A stretch of 64,000 nt of DNA from Chelativorans sp. YIM 93263 (GCF_028767125.1 NZ_JAKCWP010000002.1:310001-374000); one strand, 5' to 3'. Numbered from the stretch's first letter, positions 54,520 through 63,373 are shown. Numbers and translations: made by a program. The notes: generated by a model from the letters alone, not told the origin.

Positions 54520-55257
54520 TCAAAGCATGGCCATCCCTCCGTTGACATGCACGGTCTGCCCGGTCACGTAAGAAGCCTCGTTGGAGGCCAGGTAAGCGAC
54601 CGCCGTAGCGACCTCCGCTCCGGTTCCCATGCGCTTCATGGGAATCGTGCTCATAATCCCCTCGCGCTGCTTTTCGTTGAGCTTTTCCGTCATTGCCGAT
54701 TCGATGAAGCCCGGCGCAACGCAGTTGACCGTAACATTCCGTCCTGCGATCTCCTGCGCAAGAGACTTTGAAAAACCTATGAGGCCAGCCTTCGAAGCAC
54801 AATAATTCGCCTGCCCCGGATTGCCCATCACTCCGACCACAGACGAAATATTGACGATACGGCCGAAGCGCCGACGCATCATGGGATGGGTCAATTCTCG
54901 AGTCAGGCGGAAAGCGGCCGTGAGATTAACCTCCAGGACCGCGTCCCAGTCCTCATCACTCATACGGACAAACAGTCCATCCCGGGTAATCCCCGCATTA
55001 TTGACGAGGATATCCACCCCTTCCAACTCCGATTCGGCTTTACGGCCCAGTGCACTCACCTCCTCGCGATCGGAAAGGTTGGCGGGGAAGAGCTTGACCC
55101 GCTCGCCCAGCTCGCCGGCTAGCGTCTCCAGCTTCTCTACGCGGGTTCCGTGCAGCCCGACGGTGGCACCTTGCGAATGGAGCGCGCGCGCCACGGCTTC
55201 ACCGATGCCACCGGAAGCTCCCGTTACGAGCGCCTTGCGGCCACTGAGATCAAACAT
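54520..55257 (-). CDS. fabG: 3-oxoacyl-[acyl-carrier-protein] reductase
   Basis: A 245-residue classic SDR. ALVTGASGGIGEAVARAL is the NADPH loop, LVNNAGITRDGL follows the fourth strand, and the catalytic residues are Ser in NISSVVG and Tyr/Lys in YCASKAG. The end YVTGQTVHVNGGMAML is standard FabG. It reduces 3-oxoacyl-ACP in each elongation cycle. ATG at 55257 has GAGGACC upstream; the frame extends 13 codons further without need. It follows fabD by 35 bases. Confidence 0.97.
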   Translation of the reverse strand: MFDLSGRKALVTGASGGIGEAVARALHSQGATVGLHGTRVEKLETLAGELGERVKLFPANLSDREEVSALGRKAESELEGVDILVNNAGITRDGLFVRMSDEDWDAVLEVNLTAAFRLTRELTHPMMRRRFGRIVNISSVVGVMGNPGQANYCASKAGLIGFSKSLAQEIAGRNVTVNCVAPGFIESAMTEKLNEKQREGIMSTIPMKRMGTGAEVATAVAYLASNEASYVTGQTVHVNGGMAML

Positions 55258-55292
55258 TGTCCGGTCCTCTTTCGAAAAACTTGGGTTGCGCC

Positions 55293-56234
55293 TCATGCAA
55301 GCGCTTTCATGGCCGCCTCGATGTCGGCGGGAGAATTTACGGTGATCCCGTGGATCTGGCGGTCGATGCGCCGGGCCAGACCGGTGAGTACCTTTCCGGA
55401 ACCGATTTCATAGAGCGTGTGAACTTCGTTCCGGCCGAACCACTCCACGGTCTCGCGCCACCGCACCCGCCCGGTAACCTGCTCCACAAGGCGCGCCGTG
55501 ATGTCCTCAGGATCGGTTATCGGGCTCACCGCAACGTTCGGAATCACCGGCACCTCGGGCCGCTTCTTGGCCACCTGGGCAAGCGCTTCGCCCATCCGCT
55601 CCGCTGCCGGAGCCATGAGGGCGGAGTGGAACGGTGCAGACACCGGCAGCATCATCGCGCGCTTGGCGCCCTTCTCCGTGGCAAGGTTCGCGGCCTTCTC
55701 CACCGCCGTCTTGTTCCCGGAAATGACGAGCTGCCCGCCGCCATTATCGTTGGCAATCTGGCAGATGGCACCGTCTGCGGCCTCGCTACAGACTGCTTCT
55801 ACATCTTCCGCAGGCAGCCCGATGATCGCAGCCATGGCTCCCTCACCCACCGGCACGGCCGCCTGCATGGCGTTGCCGCGGATACGCAAGAGCCGGGCAG
55901 TATCTGCGAGGGTGAATGTCCCGGCGGCACAGAGTGCCGAATACTCGCCCAACGAATGGCCGGCCACATAGGACACCTTGTCCTTCAGCGATATCCCGCC
56001 CTTCTCCATGACGCGCATAACCGCCATCGAGACCGCCATCAGCGCCGGCTGCGCGTTGGCCGTGAGCGTGAGTTCGTCTTCCGGCCCCTCCCACATGATG
56101 GTGGAAAGCCGCTGATCCAACGCGTCATCCACCGCCCCGAACACCTCGCGAGCCTCTGCAAACGCGTCCGCCAGATCGCGGCCCATGCCGACAGCCTGGC
56201 TCCCCTGCCCAGGGAAGGTGAAAGCGGTGCTCAT
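55293..56234 (-). CDS. fabD: Malonyl CoA-acyl carrier protein transacylase
   Basis: A 313-residue transacylase that loads malonyl groups on AcpP. AFTFPGQGSQAVGMGRDLAD opens the fold, the nucleophile is Ser94 in AGHSLGEYSALCAAG, and the partner histidine is in LPVSAPFHSALM. YEIGSGKVLTGLARRI is the typical end. ATG at 56234 was chosen because the family starts at AFTFPGQG; the frame extends 17 codons upstream. First gene of the fab cluster; the ABC exporter genes diverge from it across 291 bases with no visible gene. Confidence 0.97.
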   Translation of the reverse strand: MSTAFTFPGQGSQAVGMGRDLADAFAEAREVFGAVDDALDQRLSTIMWEGPEDELTLTANAQPALMAVSMAVMRVMEKGGISLKDKVSYVAGHSLGEYSALCAAGTFTLADTARLLRIRGNAMQAAVPVGEGAMAAIIGLPAEDVEAVCSEAADGAICQIANDNGGGQLVISGNKTAVEKAANLATEKGAKRAMMLPVSAPFHSALMAPAAERMGEALAQVAKKRPEVPVIPNVAVSPITDPEDITARLVEQVTGRVRWRETVEWFGRNEVHTLYEIGSGKVLTGLARRIDRQIHGITVNSPADIEAAMKALA

Positions 56235-56525
56235 CGCGGATAACTCCCAAAACCTGCTTTCGTTTGGGAGACGGTGGTGGCCCAACTGCCCCTCCGCGTC
56301 AAGCCTTTTACCGAAGGGGGCCGCTCGCCCTCAAACAGATACATTACTGATATATCTGGTCCGGCGAGATATATTTGTCAGGAGGAGTCAGACCTTTGAT
56401 ACTCCCCGATGGCATATCGCCGCCAACTGCCCTATATGAAGCCGGCTTCGACTTGCGGTGCCTGTTTCCTGTACATCGCGCACGACATAGAACGCATCAT
56501 TTCCCTTCTGTTTGTCACGGTTCCC

Positions 56526-57452
56526 ATGCAGCAAGCGATCACCATTTCCAGCCTATCCAAGGTCTATGATTCGGGTCTCACGGCCCTGCACGAGGTTGAC
56601 CTTGAGATCCACAAGGGCGAAATCCTCGCCCTCCTCGGCCCGAACGGCGCCGGCAAGACGACGATGATCTCCATCGTGTGCGGTCTCGTGCATCCGACCT
56701 CCGGATCCGTCAGCGTCGAAGGATACGACATCGTCAAGGATTTCCGGGAAGCGCGCTCGCGGATCGGATTGGTCCCCCAGGAGCTGCATACGGAAACCTT
56801 CGAGACTGTCTGGGCGACGGTAAGCTACAGCCGCGGCCTTTTCGGCAAAAAGCCCAACCCCGCTATCGTTGAACGAATTCTCAGGGATTTGTCTCTTTGG
56901 GACAAGAAGGACAACAAGATTCTTGAACTCTCGGGCGGGATGAAGCGCCGTGTCATGATCGCCAAGGCGCTTTCGCACGAACCACAAATCCTCTTTCTGG
57001 ACGAACCCACGGCGGGCGTAGACGTCGAACTGCGCAAGGACATGTGGCAGTTGGTCCGTCGTCTGCGCGATTCAGGCGTCACGATCATCCTGACCACACA
57101 TTATATTGAGGAAGCCGAGGAGATCGCGGATCGCGTGGGTGTCATCAACAAGGGCCAGCTGATACTCGTCGACGAGAAGAGCGAGTTGATGCGCAAGCTC
57201 GGCAAGAAGCAACTCAATGTGGAGTTGAACGACGCCGTCGACACCCTGCCCGACAACCTGAAAGCCTATGATCTCGATCTTGAAAACGAGGGACGGCGCA
57301 TCGTTTATAGATACGACACCCAGGCCGAGCGCACGGGCATCGGGTCACTGCTCGCCGATCTCAACAGGGCGGGCGTTTCCGTAAAAGACGTGAGCACGAA
57401 GCAAAGCTCGCTTGAGGATATCTTTGTCAGCCTTGTAGGAGAAGCGCCGTGA
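56526..57452 (+). CDS. ABC-2 type transporter ATP-binding protein
   Basis: A 308-residue ATPase. Walker A is [15 protein letters not shown], the signature is [17 protein letters not shown], and Walker B is [19 protein letters not shown], with the switch His in [12 protein letters not shown]. The C-terminal 80 residues ([17 protein letters not shown] onward) form the accessory domain found in YadG and DrrA-like exporters. ATG at 56526 was chosen because [14 protein letters not shown] matches family starts; the frame extends 39 codons upstream. It overlaps the permease gene by four bases (GTGA). The substrate is unknown; drug or polysaccharide export is typical. Confidence 0.93.
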   Translation: MQQAITISSLSKVYDSGLTALHEVDLEIHKGEILALLGPNGAGKTTMISIVCGLVHPTSGSVSVEGYDIVKDFREARSRIGLVPQELHTETFETVWATVSYSRGLFGKKPNPAIVERILRDLSLWDKKDNKILELSGGMKRRVMIAKALSHEPQILFLDEPTAGVDVELRKDMWQLVRRLRDSGVTIILTTHYIEEAEEIADRVGVINKGQLILVDEKSELMRKLGKKQLNVELNDAVDTLPDNLKAYDLDLENEGRRIVYRYDTQAERTGIGSLLADLNRAGVSVKDVSTKQSSLEDIFVSLVGEAP

Positions 57453-58210
57453 ATATCGAGGCCGTCAAATCCATCTATCTGTTCGAAATGGCTCGGATGA
57501 GGCGCACGCTCCTGCAGAGCGTGGTTTCACCCGTCCTGTCCACCTCGCTCTATTTCGTTGTTTTTGGTGCCGCCATCGGGTCGCGTATCGAGGAGATTGA
57601 CGGCGTGCAGTACGGCTCGTTCATTGTCCCGGGCTTGATGATGCTCACGCTTCTGCAGAACTCGATTTCGAATGCCTCTTTCGGCATCTACTTTCCAAAA
57701 TTCATCGGCACGATTTATGAAGTTCTCTCGGCGCCGATTTCCTTTGTCGAAATCCTGCTCGGCTACGTGGGTGCGGCCGCGACCAAGTCCCTGATCCTCG
57801 GCATCATTATACTTGCAACCGCCCATCTCTTCGTCCCGATCGAGATCCGACACCCCTTCTGGATGCTGTTCTTTCTCGTGCTGACGGCGGTCACATTCAG
57901 CCTATTCGGTTTCATCATCGGCATTTGGGCAGACAATTTCGAGAAGCTGCAGCTCATTCCGCTTCTGATCGTTACACCGCTCGTGTTTCTCGGCGGTTCG
58001 TTCTACTCGGTCGATATGCTGCCCGAGTTCTGGCAGCGGGTGACCTATTTCAATCCGGTCCTGTACCTGATCAGCGGTTTCCGCTGGAGCTTCTACGAAA
58101 CCGCGGACGTCAGCATCGGCGTCAGTATCGCGATGATCTGTCTCTTCCTTGCCATCTGCCTTGGCCTGGTCTGGTGGATATTCAAGACCGGTTACCGACT
58201 GAAGACCTAG
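57449..58210 (+). CDS. ABC-2 type transporter permease
   Basis: A 253-residue permease with six membrane segments, matching the YadH group. [33 protein letters not shown] and [34 protein letters not shown] are typical, the latter the conserved ABC-2 signature. Start is GTG at 57449, overlapping the ATPase stop. The pair makes a simple exporter with homodimeric halves. A symmetrical hairpin follows 46 bases after the stop. Confidence 0.93.
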   Translation: MNIEAVKSIYLFEMARMRRTLLQSVVSPVLSTSLYFVVFGAAIGSRIEEIDGVQYGSFIVPGLMMLTLLQNSISNASFGIYFPKFIGTIYEVLSAPISFVEILLGYVGAAATKSLILGIIILATAHLFVPIEIRHPFWMLFFLVLTAVTFSLFGFIIGIWADNFEKLQLIPLLIVTPLVFLGGSFYSVDMLPEFWQRVTYFNPVLYLISGFRWSFYETADVSIGVSIAMICLFLAICLGLVWWIFKTGYRLKT

Positions 58211-58256
58211 AAATCAAAGAGACGCGGGCGATGACGATTTCAAGCGAAAGGAACTA

Positions 58257-58277
58257 GCCGGTCTTCAAAAGACCGGC
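58257..58277. terminator. Bidirectional terminator hairpin candidate after the ABC-2 permease
   Basis: A perfect 9-bp stem GCCGGTCTT/AAGACCGGC with a 3-base loop lies between the converging ABC permease and LprI-like genes. T content is low on the plus side (CGCATCG) and moderate on the minus side (TAGTTCCTTTC), so it may serve both, chiefly the minus-strand gene. Confidence 0.6.
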
Positions 58278-58334
58278 CGCATCGCCGCGCTTATGCGCTC
58301 GTGGTCCCGCTATCCGGCTGAATCGCACAGCCGT

Positions 58335-58703
58335 CTATTGGCGCACCTGAAGCTTCTTGTCGGCAAGCTCCTGCAGGGCTGCGACGCGGGCCTTGTAAAG
58401 CTTTTCCAGGCACTCGACATTGCCCCCGCAATCCTCCCGCCGCGAATGCAACCACACCCGCTGCTGCTCCTGAAGCTCCTTCTTGAAATCCGGCGCGGTC
58501 TCCGCGGCGGTTTCAAGCGTTCTGTACAGAATCGCCGCCTTGATATCCATCCGAGTGAGTTCAGGCGTATTGCAGATCGCGGATTCAAGATCGGACTCGA
58601 CCTTGCCGCAATCGAAACTTTGAGCCTGCGCCGAATGGAACGCCCCGCCGCCCAGAATTAATATTGCGGGTAAAAGCCCCTTGGAAAATCTAATCGCACG
58701 CAT
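58335..58703 (-). CDS. LprI-like lysozyme-inhibitor family periplasmic protein
   Basis: A 122-residue exported protein. The signal peptide is about residues 1-27 (LLPAILILGGGAFHSAQA). SFDCGKVESDLESAICNTPELTRMDIKAAILYRTLE is the LprI N-terminal domain signature, with cysteines in FDCGK, AICNT, EDCGG and VECLE that can form two disulfides. The family includes Mycobacterium LprI, a lysozyme inhibitor, but most members are uncharacterised. It lies 37 bases after the SH3 gene on the same strand. Confidence 0.85.
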   Translation of the reverse strand: MRAIRFSKGLLPAILILGGGAFHSAQAQSFDCGKVESDLESAICNTPELTRMDIKAAILYRTLETAAETAPDFKKELQEQQRVWLHSRREDCGGNVECLEKLYKARVAALQELADKKLQVRQ

Positions 58704-58740
58704 TCACGCCCTTCCTACAGTTCGATGCACAAACAAACCT

Positions 58741-59106
58741 TCACGGCTGCGGGCAGGCCTGCCCGGGCCAATCCGGAGGATCGAAAGTGGAAGAGCGTAC
58801 CGGCCCCGGCCCCAGCAACAGCGGAATCCGACGGGGATGGTTCGCTTCCGCGTCCGGCTTATTGACGGTCGTCAGGCAGGTTCCCGAAACCCAGCCGCGT
58901 TCGCTCCCAAACGCGATGCTGCACCAACGATCTTCGCATCTAAATACCCTCACATTGGCGCCCTTTTTGAGTTGGGCAACGCGCGCGTGATCCGATCCGG
59001 GACCTGACCGCAGCACAACGGTATCGGTCAGGTGAGCGCTTTCGGCTTGCGCGATGGCAGGCACGACAATAAAGACCGTGCCTGCCAGTATCCCAACTCG
59101 AACCAT
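58741..59106 (-). CDS. Exported SH3-domain protein
   Basis: A 121-residue secreted protein. Residues 1-21 are a signal peptide (MVRVGILAGTVFIVVPAIAQA). HLTDTVVLRSGPGSDHARVAQLKKGANVRVFRCEDRWCSIAFGSERGWVSGTCL is a bacterial SH3 (SH3b) domain, often binding cell-wall peptides. A proline-rich tail follows. ATG at 59106 has a GGAAGGCAGG ribosome-binding site; the upstream TTG at 59112 is less likely. It is two bases from the GlsB/YeaQ gene. Confidence 0.87.
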   Translation of the reverse strand: MVRVGILAGTVFIVVPAIAQAESAHLTDTVVLRSGPGSDHARVAQLKKGANVRVFRCEDRWCSIAFGSERGWVSGTCLTTVNKPDAEANHPRRIPLLLGPGPVRSSTFDPPDWPGQACPQP

Positions 59107-59108
59107 CG

Positions 59109-59366
59109 TCAACCTGCCTTCCGGGTCAGCACCATGTGGTAAGCAAGAATGACAACCACCGAGCCGATGACCGCGACGATCAGACTGTAGATATTAAGTC
59201 CCGTGATCCCGGACGCGCCAATCAGACTGAACAGAAAGCCGCCGACGACAGCGCCGACAATCCCAAGCGCGATGTCGAGGAAGAACCCCTCCCCGCTCTT
59301 GTTGACGATTTTACTGCCGATGAACCCGGCGATCAGACCGAGAATAATCCATCCAATAATCGACAT
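59109..59366 (-). CDS. GlsB/YeaQ/YmgE family stress-response membrane protein
   Basis: An 85-residue membrane protein with three hydrophobic segments. SIIGWIILGLIAGFIGSKIVNKSGEGFFLDIALGIVGAVVGGFLFSLIG is the transglycosylase-associated protein (Tag) family pattern. The function is not known beyond stress association. ATG at 59366 matches family starts; the frame extends ten codons further. It sits between yidB and the SH3 gene on the same strand, so these small envelope genes may form an operon. Confidence 0.88.
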   Translation of the reverse strand: MSIIGWIILGLIAGFIGSKIVNKSGEGFFLDIALGIVGAVVGGFLFSLIGASGITGLNIYSLIVAVIGSVVVILAYHMVLTRKAG

Positions 59367-59400
59367 GACGAAGCCTGCATTCCTGGAGTTGAACAATTGT

Positions 59401-59429
59401 ACGTGCCGGACGGCTGTCCGGCACGTTTT
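59401..59429 (+). terminator. Strong hairpin with plus-strand T run between yidB and glsB
   Basis: ACGTGCCGGAC/GTCCGGCACGT forms a perfect 11-bp stem with loop GGCT (59401-59426), followed by TTTT when read on the plus strand. All neighbouring genes are on the minus strand, where the stem is followed by ACAATTGTT. It probably ends or attenuates the yidB transcript, but its T run faces the other way. Confidence 0.65.
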
Positions 59430-59434
59430 CGGCT

Positions 59435-59959
59435 TTACTTGTGCTGTCCCAAAATGGTCGCGAGTTCCTGAAGATTGGGAACTTTACCGTTGGCTGTGAG
59501 CTTGTCGACAAGTCCCGGAAGCGCCTTGGAGAGCTGTGAAAGAAGTTCCTGCTCGCTCATACCGGCCTGCTGAGCCGCATGGCTGACGTTTTCCTTGCCG
59601 ATCGCGTGGTGCAGATGCTGCGGATCGATGGGCTTGTTCTGGCCACTGCCAACCCACGATTGCGCCGCCTCGCCGTGGCCGGCATCCTGCAACTTCTGCA
59701 AAAGGCCGTCCATGCCGCCGAGCAGCCCGCCATCCTGTTGTGAGCCGCTAATGCCCGCGGGGCCGCTAGTGGCCGCTGGGCCACTGCTGACCGCTGGGCC
59801 ACTGGCGGCCGGGGCGGCCTGCGCCGCCATTGCCTGCCCCTGATTTCCGCCATGATGCATCATCTTCCCGACGACTAGCGTTCCAAGCGCAATCATCAAC
59901 GGCTTGGAAATAGCGCCGCCCGGAACGGCCTTGCCCAATATCGAATCCATAAGACCCAT
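59435..59959 (-). CDS. YidB family protein (DUF937-related)
   Basis: A 174-residue protein. MGLMDSILGKAVPGG is the usual start; the middle is a low-complexity Ala/Ser/Gly/Pro linker with three SGPAxx units, then GGLLGGMDGLLQKLQDAGHGEAAQSWVGSGQNKPIDPQHLHHAIGKE, the YidB core. ELLSQLSKALPGLVDKLTANGKVP ends it. No signal peptide is clear and no function is established. ATG at 59959 is preceded by GAAGGGGCGAAG. The frame extends upstream to 60190 without support. Confidence 0.88.
   Translation of the reverse strand: MGLMDSILGKAVPGGAISKPLMIALGTLVVGKMMHHGGNQGQAMAAQAAPAASGPAVSSGPAATSGPAGISGSQQDGGLLGGMDGLLQKLQDAGHGEAAQSWVGSGQNKPIDPQHLHHAIGKENVSHAAQQAGMSEQELLSQLSKALPGLVDKLTANGKVPNLQELATILGQHK
59760..59813 (-). 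repeat. Three tandem 18-bp units inside yidB
   Basis: Three imperfect 18-bp units (59760-59777, 59778-59795, 59796-59813), each starting GGGCC on the plus strand, encode the six-residue repeats SGPAVS, SGPAAT and SGPAGI in the linker of the YidB protein. The number of units could vary between strains by slippage. Confidence 0.75.
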
Positions 59960-60175
59960 TTTCTTCGCCCCTTCTGGCTCAAGGATCATCAGACTGCGGA
60001 GAGATTTCCCGCAATACGTGTACATTGACACGCATTCCACCCGCACTTTCAACAGAAACCGGCTAAAGCGCTTTACAGCGGGTGAAAGAACTTCAACCCA
60101 TTTGAGGCTTTCGGCCGGCGGCGACCACACGATCTGCAACACGCGGCTGGCCTCCCGCTTCCTCCGAGCGCGGGC

Positions 60176-60203
60176 TTGCATAACGGGCAAAACGCTGTAT
60201 ATA
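60176..60203 (+). promoter_or_regulatory. Candidate promoter of the rpsF-rpsR-rplI operon
   Basis: TTGCAT (60176-60181), a 16-base spacer, and TATATA (60198-60203) make a good housekeeping-type promoter on the plus strand. Transcription would begin near 60210 and give a leader of about 200 bases before rpsF. The assignment is by pattern only. Confidence 0.55.
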
Positions 60204-60407
60204 CGCGCCGTCTGCCGGTCTCAGCCGGGGGCTGAACGGAGGGCTGGTGCTGTCGCACCGCCGGAAGCAGGAATTGCTTCGGCCTCCCGTGTCTCCGCTC
60301 TCGACCGTCTCGAATTGGCCTTTCTTCACCGGGAAACCGGGCAGGAGGGGTCGCTGAGGCTTTAGCCGCTGAGCCGGGCAGGCAGAAAATGGAAGAAAGG
60401 CAAGAAA
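60204..60407 (+). promoter_or_regulatory. Structured 5-prime leader of rpsF, candidate S6:S18 autoregulatory site
   Basis: The leader contains GGTGC-TGTC-GCACC (60246-60259), immediately followed by a 9-bp stem with one bulged G (60260-60283), then a CCGG-GAAA-CCGG tetraloop hairpin near 60329-60340, and a GGCT/AGCC hairpin near 60358. In many bacteria the S6:S18 complex represses this operon by binding such a leader; whether these elements match that motif needs a covariance search. The rest of the gap to the left (59960-60175), shared with the yidB promoter, shows nothing I can name. Confidence 0.4.
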
Positions 60408-60797
60408 ATGGCACTTTACGAAAACGTGTTTCTTGCCCGGCAGGACCTCTCGCCGCAGCAGGTCGAGGCGCTCGTTGAGCAATACAAGGGCGTTCTCGAA
60501 AATGGCGACGGCAGTGTCGGTCGGGTGGAGAGCTGGGGACTGAAATCCCTGGCCTATCGGATCAGGAAGAACCGCAAGGCGTATTTCACTCTGATGAACA
60601 TCAACGCTCCGGCGGAAGCGGTCAAGGAGATGGAGCGGCAGATGGGCCTCTCCGAAGATATCCTGCGTTTCATGACCGTGCGTGTCGATGAACACGAGGA
60701 AGGCCCTTCGGCCATGATGCAGCGCCGCGACGACCGTGGCCGCCGTGACGATCGCGGACCGCGCCGTCCGCGCGAAGGCAATGGAGGTGGCCAGTAA
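60408..60797 (+). CDS. rpsF: 30S ribosomal protein S6
   Basis: A 129-residue ribosomal protein. [34 protein letters not shown] and [65 protein letters not shown] are standard S6. The last 30 residues form an Arg/Asp/Gly-rich tail ([15 protein letters not shown]) usual in rhizobia. S6 binds S18 on the small-subunit platform. The strong site AAAGGCAAGAAAATG precedes the start. The stop overlaps the rpsR start by one base (TAATG). Confidence 0.98.
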   Translation: MALYENVFLARQDLSPQQVEALVEQYKGVLENGDGSVGRVESWGLKSLAYRIRKNRKAYFTLMNINAPAEAVKEMERQMGLSEDILRFMTVRVDEHEEGPSAMMQRRDDRGRRDDRGPRRPREGNGGGQ

Positions 60798-61045
60798 TGG
60801 TTGACATTAATCAGATTCCCACCCGGCGCCCCTTTCATCGCCGCCGCAAGACCTGTCCGTTCTCCGGTGCCAACGCACCGAAGATCGACTATAAGGACGT
60901 GAAGCTGCTCCAGCGCTACATTTCCGAGCGAGGCAAGATAGTTCCCTCGCGCATCACGGCAGTTAGCCAGAAGAAGCAGCGTGAACTGGCCCGCGCCATC
61001 AAGCGCGCCCGCTTCCTGGGCCTTCTGCCGTACGTTGTGAAGTAA
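60797..61045 (+). CDS. rpsR: 30S ribosomal protein S18
   Basis: An 82-residue ribosomal protein. [73 protein letters not shown] contains the full S18 fold, of which [10 protein letters not shown] and [10 protein letters not shown] are the most conserved parts. It pairs with S6 and is translationally coupled to rpsF. A 200-base gap follows before rplI. Confidence 0.98.
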   Translation: MVDINQIPTRRPFHRRRKTCPFSGANAPKIDYKDVKLLQRYISERGKIVPSRITAVSQKKQRELARAIKRARFLGLLPYVVK

Positions 61046-61245
61046 TTTCGGCGCGGGCGTCATCGCCCGCAACTCCCCTCCGCCTCGGGAACGGAACGGG
61101 ATTCTTGCAAAACCCGAGTTGAGGCAGTTGCAACACCGCCTCTAACTGCCACAAGGCAGGACAGCGAACACCCGCCGCAAGGCCCTGTTTCCTGACCTGC
61201 CTTCAAGATATTCCGGCACCAGCCGGCAATCAGGGAAACGGAACC

Positions 61246-61878
61246 ATGGAAATCATTCTTTTGGAGCGCATTCCACGGCTCGGCCAGATGGGCGATGTCG
61301 TGAGGGTCAAAGACGGCTTTGCCCGCAATTTCCTTCTGCCGCAAGGCAAGGCCTTGCGCGCCAACGAAGCCAACAAAAAGAAGTTTGAGACACAGCGCGC
61401 CGATCTCGAGGCGCGTGACCTTGAACGTCGTAAGGACGCCGAGGGCGTTGCGGAGAAGCTGGACGGCAAGACCTTTATTGTAGTCCGTTCGGCAGCTGAG
61501 ACCGGCCAGCTTTATGGCTCTGTCTCGCCGCGCGATATTCTGCAGATCCTTAACGAGGAAGGCTTCAAGATCGGGCGCAACCAGGTCGAGATGAATCAGC
61601 CCATTAAGAGCATCGGTCTCTCCAATGTCGGGATCGCGCTGCATCCCGAGGTAATCGTCACCATCACGGTGAATGTCGCGCGTTCCGAGGATGAAGCCGA
61701 GCGCCAGGCGCGTGGTGAGCGCCTTGATTCGGCCGAAGCGATCTACGGCGAAGACGTTAACGAGAGCGCCCGCCCCGAGGAGTTCTTCGATCCGAGTGCG
61801 GAATACGAGCTTGAAGAGTCCGAAGAAAACCCGGAGACCGAAGGCGGCGAGGCCGAGGACGAAAACTCCAACGCGTAG
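61246..61878 (+). CDS. rplI: 50S ribosomal protein L9
   Basis: A 210-residue protein, longer than the roughly 150 of E. coli. [43 protein letters not shown] is the N-terminal rRNA-binding domain. [61 protein letters not shown] is the C-terminal domain. The extra 50 residues form a strongly acidic tail rich in Glu, typical of Hyphomicrobiales. In the upstream gap AAGGCAGG (61153-61160) and CCTGCCTT (61196-61203) form an inverted repeat and CCGGC-ACCA-GCCGG (61213-61226) a hairpin. A strong terminator follows. Confidence 0.97.
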   Translation: MEIILLERIPRLGQMGDVVRVKDGFARNFLLPQGKALRANEANKKKFETQRADLEARDLERRKDAEGVAEKLDGKTFIVVRSAAETGQLYGSVSPRDILQILNEEGFKIGRNQVEMNQPIKSIGLSNVGIALHPEVIVTITVNVARSEDEAERQARGERLDSAEAIYGEDVNESARPEEFFDPSAEYELEESEENPETEGGEAEDENSNA

Positions 61879-61901
61879 TGCTGACCCCCGTCATCACCGA
61901 T

Positions 61902-61931
61902 AAAGGCCGGGCGCACGCCCGGCCTTTTCTT
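61902..61931 (+). terminator. Intrinsic terminator of the rpsF-rpsR-rplI operon
   Basis: AAAGGCCGGGC and GCCCGGCCTTT form an 11-bp stem around a 4-base loop (61902-61927), with TTTTCTTT running from the end of the stem. It lies 23 bases after the rplI stop codon, in the correct orientation. Confidence 0.92.
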
Positions 61932-62122
61932 TGCCGGCAATAACGCTTTAGAAAAATTGAATCGAGGACGCATCCGGTGTGCAAGGCCAACGAAACCCAG
62001 CGATGGCGGCCCTTTCTATGCCAATTTCCTGCCGCAATTTGGTAAGTGCCCGCAGCATAAAGCCTTTTCATTCAGGTTTCATTTGATACATAGTTGTTCA
62101 TCCCAAAGAAGCGGGGTGAGTG

Positions 62123-63373
62123 ATGAATCGGTTACTTACGAAATTGGCTTCGCGCCTCATACGGACCGGACACCTGAGCATCACGAGCGCCGACGGCTCT
62201 ACGCACAGTTTTGGCGATGGGTCCGGCGAGCCGGTGCATGTCGTCATACATTCCAGGCAGGCTGAACGCGCAATCTCCCTCGATCCGGCGCTGGCGGTTC
62301 CCGAGGCCTACATGGACGGCGATCTGGATTTCAAAAAAGGAAATCCGCTGGCACTGCTGAAGCTGATCTACCAGAACATGGAGGCCGGCAGCGGTCCAAT
62401 CCTGGCGATGAGGATGGGTGAAGGTCTGCGTTACCTTTTCCGCCGGCTGCACCAGTTCAACCCCGCCGCGCGCTCAAAAAGCAATGTCCAGCGCCACTAC
62501 GACCTATCCGGCGAGCTTTATAAGCTCTTCCTGGACGAGGACATGCAGTATTCCTGCGCCTACTTCTCCGACCCCAACGTCTCTCTGGAAGAGGCGCAAC
62601 GCGCCAAGAAGCGCCACATTGCCGCCAAGCTGGCGCTGGAGCCGGGACAGAAGGTGCTGGATATCGGCTCGGGCTGGGGCGGCATGGGTCTCTATCTCGC
62701 CAGGCATTTTGGCGCGGAGGTACTCGGCGTCACCCTCTCGGAAGAGCAGCACACGGTCTCACAGAAGCGCGCGCAAGAAGCAAACCTTGCCGGCCGGGCA
62801 CGTTTCGAGATTGCAGATTATCGCTCCCTGACCGGTCCTTTCGATCGTATTGTGTCGGTCGGCATGTTTGAGCATGTGGGCGTCAACCATTACCGCACCT
62901 TCTTCGAGCAATGCGCACGACTGCTGGACGACGATGGTGTGATGCTCCTGCATACGATTGGCCGCACCTCCGGCCCGTCCGTCACGAGCGCCTTTATCCG
63001 GAAGTACATTTTCCCCGGCGGCTATATCCCATCCATGTCGGAGATTCTGCCCGCCATCGAGAAGGCGGGCCTCATCGTCACCGACGTCGAGGTGCTGCGG
63101 CTCCATTACGCCGAAACGCTGAAGAACTGGCGCGAGCGCTTCATGGCCAACCGCAGCAAGGCGGTGGAGATCTATGACGAGCGTTTCGCGCGGATGTGGG
63201 AATTTTATCTGTCCGGTGCGGAAGCATCCTTCCGTTGGCAGGAGATGGTGAACTTCCAGATCCAGATCGCCAAGAAGCGAGAGACCCTACCCCTGACCCG
63301 TGATTATATCGGCGAGACGGAGGAGCGCTTGGCTGCGGACGAAGGAAAGGTCTTCACCCACGCCGCCGAATAG
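62123..63373 (+). CDS. Cyclopropane-fatty-acyl-phospholipid synthase family methyltransferase
   Basis: A 416-residue SAM-dependent enzyme. The N-terminal 110 residues are the lipid-binding domain (ERAISLDPALAVPEAYMDGDLDFKKG). RHYDLSGELYKLFLDEDMQYSCAYFSDPNVSLEEAQRAKKRHIAAKL starts the catalytic part and VLDIGSGWGGMGLYLARHFGAEVLGVTLSEEQH is the SAM site. SVGMFEHVGVNHYRTFFEQCARLL and TIGRTSGPS...KYIFPGGYIPSMSE are conserved Cfa segments. It adds a methylene bridge to unsaturated membrane lipids. ATG at 62123 follows GGGGTGAG. Rhizobia often have several copies, so the exact paralogue is open. Confidence 0.93.
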   Translation: MNRLLTKLASRLIRTGHLSITSADGSTHSFGDGSGEPVHVVIHSRQAERAISLDPALAVPEAYMDGDLDFKKGNPLALLKLIYQNMEAGSGPILAMRMGEGLRYLFRRLHQFNPAARSKSNVQRHYDLSGELYKLFLDEDMQYSCAYFSDPNVSLEEAQRAKKRHIAAKLALEPGQKVLDIGSGWGGMGLYLARHFGAEVLGVTLSEEQHTVSQKRAQEANLAGRARFEIADYRSLTGPFDRIVSVGMFEHVGVNHYRTFFEQCARLLDDDGVMLLHTIGRTSGPSVTSAFIRKYIFPGGYIPSMSEILPAIEKAGLIVTDVEVLRLHYAETLKNWRERFMANRSKAVEIYDERFARMWEFYLSGAEASFRWQEMVNFQIQIAKKRETLPLTRDYIGETEERLAADEGKVFTHAAE

